From Rhizopus sp. PT2906 (taxonomy: Eukaryota; Mucoromycota; Mucoromycetes; Mucorales; Rhizopodaceae), in assembly GCA_025529335.1 (NCBI GenBank), contig JAMYHX010000018.1:154322-218321 (forward strand): a stretch of DNA of 64,000 nucleotides, in the 5' to 3' direction. Shown piece after piece: positions 56,211-64,000 of this stretch. The notes beneath the pieces are model-generated. The model saw nothing but the letters and a program-made list of their open reading frames with translations. It had not been told where the DNA came from and did not search any database. Positions within the stretch are counted from its first letter, which is position 1; each line of letters begins with the position of its first letter. The translations under genes and the position numbers were made by a program.

Positions 56211-59127
56211 TTAGGCATTAAAGAGTTTGTGTACGTGAGTAATCAAAAATTCAATCACTGCGTTCTTATAGCTCATGTCTGTAAGTTCTCTACTTGCATC
56301 TGTATCTCGCATCAGTGTGGGTCCAAAGACCATTGCCAAATTCTTGATCGTCATCAAGTTTTCATTATGATGCTCTTGAACACTATATACATATATATAT
56401 ATATATACATGATAAGAAACATGGACGCTCTATTCATATATCGTGCTTACCGGTATAGATGCTTCATCAATAGTTCCAATGTGTCATAATTGACCTTGGG
56501 TAATTGTGATAACAGTTCATAAAATTTATCCAGTTTTTCTTGTAGGTCAGTGACAGCTATAAAACAAACATGAGTTAAATTCGTAAAATAACATAAACAC
56601 AACTTACAGACGGCGTCAATAAACTTTGAATACAGCTGATAGGTTAATAGAGGATTAGGCAACTCTCTGAAATACTGCTTCAGAATACTTGTCACCGAGC
56701 AAATATCATTAATAAGTTCATTGTCTTCCAAATCAATCGGATTTCCACCCGATTCAAAAGATTGTTGAATGAGTCTCATCTGAGCCGCACCACCTGATTT
56801 TCGATAGATGCCTTCATAATCCATACCTCGCCTTTCAACTGCTTGTATACACTGTACAATAATAGATGGTACGGGTTTCTCCTCTTGTTGTGCTCTGGTG
56901 CATAAGTCGCTGCCAAAGAGAGAACCACCTGATGACGTCCGACCGTTGCTACAGTTATTGTTCAGTTCAAGATCTGTAGAATTTAATTCAAGGGAGCTTG
57001 TCGAGTAGCACATAGCAGGTACGTGAGGCAAGCAACGAGCATGAGTTGCGCACAGACATCCAGCACATCTGAGTTCAGACAGGCCCCAGAGTGTTTCTCC
57101 GCATCCATCACATTTGGTTGGCCTCAAGAAGGAAGTGGGTTGGAAGCTGTGCGACCCATGTTGTACGATGTTCTCCTGAGACTGCTTTGATGGCTTAACA
57201 TCTCGCTTGTCATACGGATGCAAACTAAAGGTACTATTCGAAAAATGGTTTTGGCCATAGATTGCGACGGCAGGGTCTTTATTCTTCCCACTTAGTTTCG
57301 AGAACATGGTCTTCTTCAACTTGAACCCTGGCTTGGGTTCTGGGCTTGCCGTCAGTTTTCGATTGTTAAATATACTGTTCTCTGATGATTTTCGTTGCAT
57401 GGGGGTAATTGAGCTCGTTTCGGACGACAGACTGGGCGAAGGAGAAAAATGGATGAATGATGTTCCTGCCATTACCGCCGCTGCTTCCTTTTCTCGTTCA
57501 GACATTCTTCGAGATAAATCATTATTGATTTCTGTCAGTTGTGCATTTTTGGTGTTGAGCATAATCATTTCATGTAGTACGTCGTCTTTCACAGACTCTA
57601 GTGATTTTATATCTTGTCGTAAATGGTTTCTCTCTTGTCGGAGTGATTCGATTTCGGTTGATACTATTGACTTCTCGACATTTAGACTAAAATAGTGTTA
57701 GCAGGTTTAGTTTTCAGCTTTCTTCTTTCATTTCTTTACTCTGAACCAACCGCCGCTGCCTTTGCTACCAATGAGTTGATTTCGGCTAATAGGACGTCTC
57801 GATACGATTTCAGTTCGTCGCATGTCTTGTCCAAGTCAGCACGCAGCTTGGCTACTCTTTCGACCTCTTCTTTTGTGATCACGGCTAATTCAGAGCGAGT
57901 CGATTTCTTTGATTGAGCAAAGATAGTCAATTGGTGTCTGAGCTGAGAGATTGTGTACTCATGTTGTTGACGAAGAGCCACTTCCTTTGTGAATTCTTCT
58001 TTTGCCCTTGTCAGTTCGTCCAGGGCCATTCGACTGGCATCTTTGATCTTTTGATAGTTTTGCTGTAGATCAGCTAGTTTCTTGGCGTAGGAAGCCTCAA
58101 TATCCTCATGTATCTTTTGAAGTGGTGCCTCTGGGATATCCACGAGCGAAGATTCCAGATATTGAGATGCTCGTGTGATGTTGTTGGTCGAGGGTGTATC
58201 TTGTGAAAAATCCAACGTAATATTAGCGCCTAGCTTCTTGGTCAGGTTCAACAGTTCAGCAGATTCATTCTCGAAGAAGGAAAACGAGAGCATCTCTGAT
58301 GCGTCCCATTTCATGGTGTTGGATGAAGTGCTATCGACAGAAGAAAGAGGTGAATTGGGTGAAGATTTAGTAACATTGTCGGAGCGAGAAGGTGTAGGCT
58401 GATTTAAACGCAATTTCATTGGCATATCTGCTGAATTGCTTCGTGAACGTGATGGTGTAAGGGGAGGAGGACACTTTGCCTACAATAAGACTATATCAAT
58501 TATTTTTGCTATTGTCATATTCTGGTCTGCTCATAATTACATGCATTTTCTGTTGCCCCATCTGATCCTGTCTCTTCCTTTCTCTTCTCTTTTGCTTTTC
58601 AAGCTTTCTTTTCTCATGGCATGGTGCACAGTGAATACCCTAGAAGGTGTCACGAAATCATATGTTTAAATTAATTATATGTTCTACCTTGCTAGTTTGA
58701 GTAAATACTAAATCCTCAATCTTTTCCTTGCATGATACACACCGAAAGCACTCTGAATGATAAGCTTCATTGCCTGATAAAGGGTATGAGTTACAACCGA
58801 ATTTAGGTAGAATTTTCTTTTCTTTTCTTTTTTTTTTTACCCGTTATGATGGCCTCATCCTTTATCACTTGCTTACATACATTGCAGCTGTAAGAACAAT
58901 TTTCACATACAGGTTTTCCATTCGATAATAATAATAAATTTGATTCACAATCGATTGTTTCGGAGCATTTTGCACAGATAAAACTACTCAAAAAGGGTAA
59001 ACTATCTACGACAATAATCAAGATATAGTCATGGTTACCATTTAAGGTGAAATAGCGAATTTCCAAAGGCAATCACCGATCCTTCGTCGATCACTGTCTC
59101 GCAACCTGCGCATAAAGAAGGTGCCAT
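56211..59127 (-). CDS. LIM-LIM-C1-RhoGAP protein (Rga type)
   Basis: Eight exons: 59127-59039, 58983-58841, 58773-58688, 58639-58541, 58479-57740, 57686-56608, 56556-56451, 56382-56211; 837 residues. Two LIM domains open the protein (CAGCETVIDEG, then CNVCKQVIKDEAI, HSECFRCVSCKEKI). A basic helix and Pro/Ser-rich stretch lead to a coiled coil (about 230-430). A C1 zinc finger (about 565-613) reads HSFQPTSFLRPTKCDGCGE. The RhoGAP domain (about 660-837) carries the arginine finger in YEGIYRKSGG and ends NLAMVFGPTLMR. Such proteins switch off Cdc42/Rho at growth sites, as yeast Rga1/Rga2 do. The C1 finger is extra compared with yeast and may add diacylglycerol or membrane sensing. Confidence 0.93.
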
Positions 59128-60519
59128 GGTAATAAATAATAAACTTGTATCTATGTAAAAAGAATAAGAAAAGAGAGAAATTAATGAAAAAGGTAATAAA
59201 TAGAATAAAGTAATACAAAAAGGAACCCAATAATTGTTAAATGGTCAAATTGGCGTTACAATAAAAAAACTTTTTTTTTCGTTACCTGTTCTGCCTCTTT
59301 CTCTCCCCCTTTACTCCAGTCTTTTTCTATCATTTATTGCTATACCTCCCTCTTCATTCTCCTTTAGAACAACACATGGTTTAGTGTACATTAGGGGATG
59401 GCAAAGTTCAAAGGTGAACAAAAGATTTTTTTTTTTGCGAAGGCTTTCAATTTGGGTTGGACAAAAAAAGCCTGCATAACAACAGGATTTACATGTTACT
59501 TGGATAAAGTGACACTGAAAAAATAAACATTGTTCATAAACAGAACGAGTAAAAAAAAAACAGTAGAGAGCCTCCTTACTCTTCTAACGTTTTACCCATG
59601 CATGGACCCTGAATATCCTTACAGGCCACTGATAGAGATTGCCCAAGAGTAGATGATAACAGTAGTGCTGTAATACACATAACTCCAAGTACTTTTTTTA
59701 GTAAAATTTGCTCCCCTTATATTTTGCAAATATATGCAATACTGTGTAAACGTAATAGCTAACATATAAGCATGAAAAATGTCACGGAGATATTCTCCCT
59801 TTTCTTTTACTTTTTTCAAGATGAAAGCTGTTTATCAACAACTATTCTCTAATGCATTTTACAAATATAAAAAAAAAGAACAAGAAGTGCCATAGATTAG
59901 ATATTTTCATTTTTTTACATTGTAAAACAATTGTGCAATCTTTATGTGAAAAAGGCAACAGTGGCAACTGGCGTATGTTCAGCAGATGGAGCCACAGCCA
60001 CACTCATAAGCTGTCCTAGAATAGATATTTGCCAAAAATCGGATTTACCATAAATTTGGAAGGCTTATTGTATTCATTAACAAAAGTTACAAGTTAGAAT
60101 CGTCAATGCAGCCACCTTAAAAAAGAAAGATGCATTAACTTTACACTAATATTAGGACAATAAATTCTTTTGTAATCGTCTTGTTCAACCATATGATACT
60201 TGTGTAGCCTTTGCTATCAAAGGCTTTACTTTTCCTCTCTCCTTTCCCCTTGTGTATGTCTGTGTTTAAGCAGCATTTATAAACTTTTACTTTGATCTTG
60301 TATATGTAACATGCAATGGGATGCTCATGGATAATTCTTTTTCTATAGCATTATGATGTATTGAATGGTCATGTTATAGTTATCTACTTTAATAAGCGTA
60401 TGGTTGAGCTTTTTGATTTAAGCTGATTGTTTTCTTTATTCACTACATACGCGCGCGCGCACACACAACGCGACTTTAATTTTTTTTTTTTTTTTTTTTT
60501 TTCATTGCTTCTTTTTGAC
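59128..60519. other. Intergenic spacer
   Basis: About 1.4 kb with pyrimidine-rich and AT-rich tracts and no supported gene. Confidence 0.5.
60450..60502. repeat. CG/CA alternating tract followed by poly-T
   Basis: Ten bases of alternating CG and then CACACA (60450-60467), followed by an uninterrupted run of 23 T (60480-60502). Alternating purine-pyrimidine DNA of this kind can adopt Z-form. It lies just upstream of the unknown gene at 60.6 kb. Confidence 0.8.
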
Positions 60520-60591
60520 ATGACAATAATAGGATACAAAGAAGAAGTAAATACGATATAAGCAAAACCTTTTTGATTCAAACTAATCAAG

Positions 60592-62161
60592 ACAACAAAA
60601 AAAAGGCAGATGATGTTATTTACTTGAATTACAATTCAAGAAATGAATTAACAGAAGAGATACCAGCTAAACAATTGCTTGCTGCTAATCCCATTTTACT
60701 TGAATTATTCAACTATCAGCATGATGTCACATTAGAGATACGAGTAGAAAAGAGAATTGATAAAGTGGAGTACATTCCAAGAAGAATGCAAATGATGATT
60801 GTTGATTATTTTGAAGTAAACCACAGTAAAGGCGTTTTAAAAACAAAGGAGAGGACTGTGATACTTATGCACACATAGTTGACGTTGGTATGCAATTAAT
60901 CGAAAGCATGTTCAGCACTGGTAAAAGACCGCCCAGGTAAGAGCATAATGTAATCGACAAAGTATTAACAAAGAGTGAATACAAAAAGTGCTTTACTATT
61001 GGCCTTGATCAATCTCATGTTACAATCTAAAGAAAGCTTTAGAAGCAAAGAAGCACAAGTCACACACTGGACACATTGTAAACAAGCGCATATGCTACTC
61101 ATGGACATTCTGACCCTATTTGGACCAAATATATATAAACCAGTATGGAACGAATTCATGTATTTTAATATATCGTGTTCTCAGCAGAGCATTGAAGAGG
61201 AGGATGAAAGCAGCCATTACGAACTGTTGAATACCAAGGAGCTGTCCCATTATTTTGATTTCTGGGACTATACGGATAAACTACTGAACCATTCGAGTTT
61301 AACATTGAATGATAGATGTCGTATACTTGTGCTCGATTTTTTAATTAATGTTCTGCAGGCAGATTTGAAAGAAAAGCTAAACGATGAGAAAAAAGTAGGA
61401 AAGTCAATCATATTTGGAACCCTGTCGACAGATTCCATGTTATCATGCACCAAGTTTGACAAATACCTTGATATTTTACTAAAGAATTATCCAAACAAGA
61501 ACGACAACTTGACACAATTGGTCGGAAGCTTATTGAATATGGTAAAAACCTACATGTCTTTAGAGTAATCCACTAACGGCTCTTTTGTCTATAGTTGATA
61601 ACTATATCCTGTTTTGAAAGGATATCAAGTTTCGACAGTCTTGTATCTCAGATGTATTCAAGGTTTCAAAAGATGGACCCTGACACATCACTGCAGTTTA
61701 TGCAGTCGATTAAATACCCGTCATTTCTCATTGCACTACTAGACAAGGCTCTATCAGATACGGACATTTCACTTGTAGACAATGCTCATAAGAAATTCCG
61801 CAATAAGAAGCATGTACCACTGCGTCTAGAAAAAGTCTTGTTCTATGTCCTAAAGACACAGCCCATCACCTGTGACTCGATCGATGCACTTTATAAACAT
61901 GTTCTTATTGTATCAAAATACTGTATGTGTGTGTTCTCGACTGCATCTATCTCTCATAAGAAGCGATCAGGAGAAAAGAATACGGCTCTATCAGAGGAGC
62001 AACTCATCTTGCTTATTGAACAACAGCACACTTCACTAGACGAATGGGAAACACTGATCGAAGCGCTTCTGGGGAAATTCCTCACAGCTGATTTAAATCT
62101 TATAGAAAAGATTCGATGGGCTATAAAATTGACTAGGCTGACAATTACTGAATATGTTTAA
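60592..62161 (+). CDS. Large hypothetical helical protein, 5' end unresolved
   Basis: Exons 60592-60825, 60879-60936, 60974-61541 and 61595-62161 join in phase and encode about 476 residues. The third intron is just 37 nt. The protein is helical throughout (VGMQLIESMFSTGKRPP, KSALLLALINLMLQSKESFR, YLDILLKNYPNKNDNLTQLV, RLEKVLFYVLKTQ), like an ARM/HEAT-type repeat scaffold, but I assign no family. No in-frame ATG lies upstream within the same exon. The ATG at 60520 followed by a 45-nt intron fails by one base, so the first exon is missing from this model. Confidence 0.6.
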
Positions 62162-64000
62162 AGAAGACTAATAATTGAACAAAAATAAATTAAAAAAGCC
62201 TATCGGCGCGGAATCCGCCTGTTCAAATAGTCATGAGAAACTGAGCAAACCCCTTGTCGGGACGAGGAGAAAAGGGTACTGATCAATGTCTTGAAGAGGT
62301 GGCTCGACGTGCAGCGGTTAAACCATTAAATAAATTATAATATATTTGACATGACTTATCCATTATTGTTTCCATCTGATAACAGCCACTGGTGGTTTGT
62401 GTGGCCTGTGAGAGATTACTCAGACAAAAGGAAAAGGTATCATCAATAGAGAGTGGAAGATTCAAGCGATTGCACGTGTAAGGTGACGATCGCCTATTGC
62501 CGACGTTTATATCAAGGGAAACAACCAAAACGCCATCGAATGCATTGATTTCTAGTATGAGTGACCATGAGCACTCGTAGGATGGCCCCGCAACCAAAAT
62601 GCAATCAATTTCACTCGCTTATTTCGCGACTAAAAAATAAATCAAGCGATATTGAGCTTTCATTTATAACGTCTGTTCTTTACTGAAATGAACCAGTATT
62701 AACTTGGCCATTTTATTCATGACTATCAAATACGTGTAATATTTACTATAGAAGTCAACAATGTAAAGACTACACTTGATCAACTAAATGCCAACATTCG
62801 TTACTACAATGATAAACTACCCTGCCATCACATTGGTTCCCCTCTAAGGCTTATTTTTATCAATTTTATGCATTCGTGTATTCATATTCTTTTTCATTAA
62901 CAACACATGTTCTTTTCGCCAATAAATCATATATTTGATAATACCTCTCATTCATGATACACGAGTATCCATGACAATAAGGGACTATATAAAGTATGTC
63001 GCGTACCTTAGCAATCCATCCTGTTTCAAGCGCCATTTGAAATAGTTTATGCAGACTTGGAAGATCTATTGCTTTACTATAAAAATGAACGTATAGTCAT
63101 CAAATCTATCACAGTCATAATCGTCACCAATGTTGGTCTACATTTCACAAGTAGAAGGAAAAAGAATAAGGATATAACAACAAGGCATAGAGAATAAATA
63201 TTTTACCTTTTACCTTTTTTTTTTCATGTGCACTAAAAATAAAAATAAAAACATTACACACTCTTATGTTTTCCTAAACCAATTATATCCATGATAAACC
63301 GGTTTAATACATGATTATTACAAGGGTCACAATCTGATTTGTCTTTGGCTCCTTTTAGCAAATATCAGAAAAAGAGATTATATGATACACAAGTCCTTCA
63401 TCAAAGATAATAATGACATCCTTTAACATTTTTATGAGATCTCTCTATTTCTTTAAATAATGAGCATTGATCTATATACAATTATTACAAAACAGCCTCT
63501 TTCTCTTTCATTCTCTCTCTTTCTATTTCCTAAGCATACTATTTATCAGCAGACATCAAAAAATATATGATAAATAAACAAAAGGTAATGTCTAGATCTT
63601 TTTGATAACTGCCACGCATGTTCCACGATATCAGCAGCCTAATGCTTTTTGATAAAAGCCCTTTGTTTATCGTCATCTGCATTTTTAAAGATGCTGCTCT
63701 CTTTCAACCTTTTTCCTTGTCCCTTTATTTCTCACCTTATTTTTTATTTATTCTTAAAGAAACAACCAGAAATATAAAAAACACGCATTGGGAGTAAGAA
63801 AAGTGAAGCAATTATAATAAAAAAATTATGTGTGTGTGTAAGTGTGTGAGATCAACTTTATGTAAACAAGCAGCCATACAAAAGAAAAGGAAGGGGCCGT
63901 GAAAAAATATGCAAAAAAAGGGAAGGAGGCGTTCGGATGCTCGGATATGTTCTAATATGGATAAGATAGAAAATGAGTTATTTATTTATTCATGCATTAT
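62162..64000. other. Terminal intergenic region
   Basis: No firm gene. A minus-strand open frame of 104 codons (62597-62283) lies in a patch of higher GC (about 62200-62640) that stands out from its AT-rich surroundings and could be an inserted element; no motif is recognised. From 62.7 kb to the end the sequence is AT-rich with a TGTG run near 63830 and looks like a promoter region of a gene beyond the window. Confidence 0.4.

Noticed and set aside
62205..62235. A CGGCGCGGAATCC / TTCAAAT stretch was considered as a tRNA remnant.
   Set aside because: No acceptor stem or cloverleaf can be drawn around it.
1..64000. CRISPR arrays, bacterial operons and ribosome-binding sites.
   Set aside because: Spliceosomal introns and fungal gene families show this is eukaryotic nuclear DNA, and no spaced direct repeats were seen.

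Overview
The window reads as nuclear DNA of an early-diverging filamentous fungus, most likely Mucoromycota (Mucorales: Mucor/Rhizopus/Parasitella type). The evidence is AT-rich sequence, compact genes with many GT-AG introns of about 45-65 nt, TATA boxes close to short 5' leaders, a Zn2Cys6 regulator, a KIN4 and an RCK2/Srk1 kinase, and several genes that yeasts have lost but animals keep (RNF216-like RBR ligase, Gemin6, KIF24-like kinesin-13, NAPE-PLD, a DDX59-like protein). No tRNA, rRNA, CRISPR array or operon was found. Species is not resolved.

Layout. 0-5.7 kb: a small acidic protein, an RBR ubiquitin ligase, a Whi5-motif mini-protein convergent with Gemin6, and a non-RD protein kinase. 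5.7-12.3 kb: a gene-poor block with two decayed tyrosine-recombinase (YR) genes, each associated with inverted copies of its own 3' end. 12.5-18.5 kb: APN2, a CCWGW-tailed mini-protein, a small secreted protein, and a SAM-domain kinesin-13. 20.2-23.2 kb: a zinc-ribbon protein and NOP56. 23.4-25.3 kb: nested transposon debris (Helitron, Tc1) and a small Cys-motif gene. 25.5-35.4 kb: an unknown protein, the Srk1/RCK2 kinase, an unknown protein, and a KIN4-type kinase. 35.4-38.0 kb: a Crypton-like relic (YR core-like region plus GCR1_C) with an unknown companion ORF. 39.4-44.5 kb: Zn2Cys6 regulator, TruB/Pus4 pseudouridine synthase, a coiled-coil mini-protein, and pterin carbinolamine dehydratase. 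45.3-46.9 kb: a truncated mariner-like transposase and a MITE-like inverted repeat. 48.8-56.1 kb: a secreted LysM plus beta-barrel protein, NAPE-PLD, an orphan gene enclosed by 26-bp inverted repeats, a DEAD-box protein lacking its second helicase lobe, a coiled-coil protein, and a DUF4112 membrane protein. 56.2-62.2 kb: a LIM-LIM-C1-RhoGAP and a large unknown protein. The rest is AT-rich spacer.

The host genes are housekeeping and are not functionally clustered: RNP assembly and rRNA/tRNA modification (Gemin6, NOP56, Pus4), DNA repair (APN2), cytoskeleton and polarity (kinesin-13, RhoGAP, KIN4), stress signalling (Srk1) and wall or secreted proteins. Gene models were built by hand from splice consensus and reading phase. 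Exon boundaries are inferences unless stated, and family names rest on motif recognition without database search.
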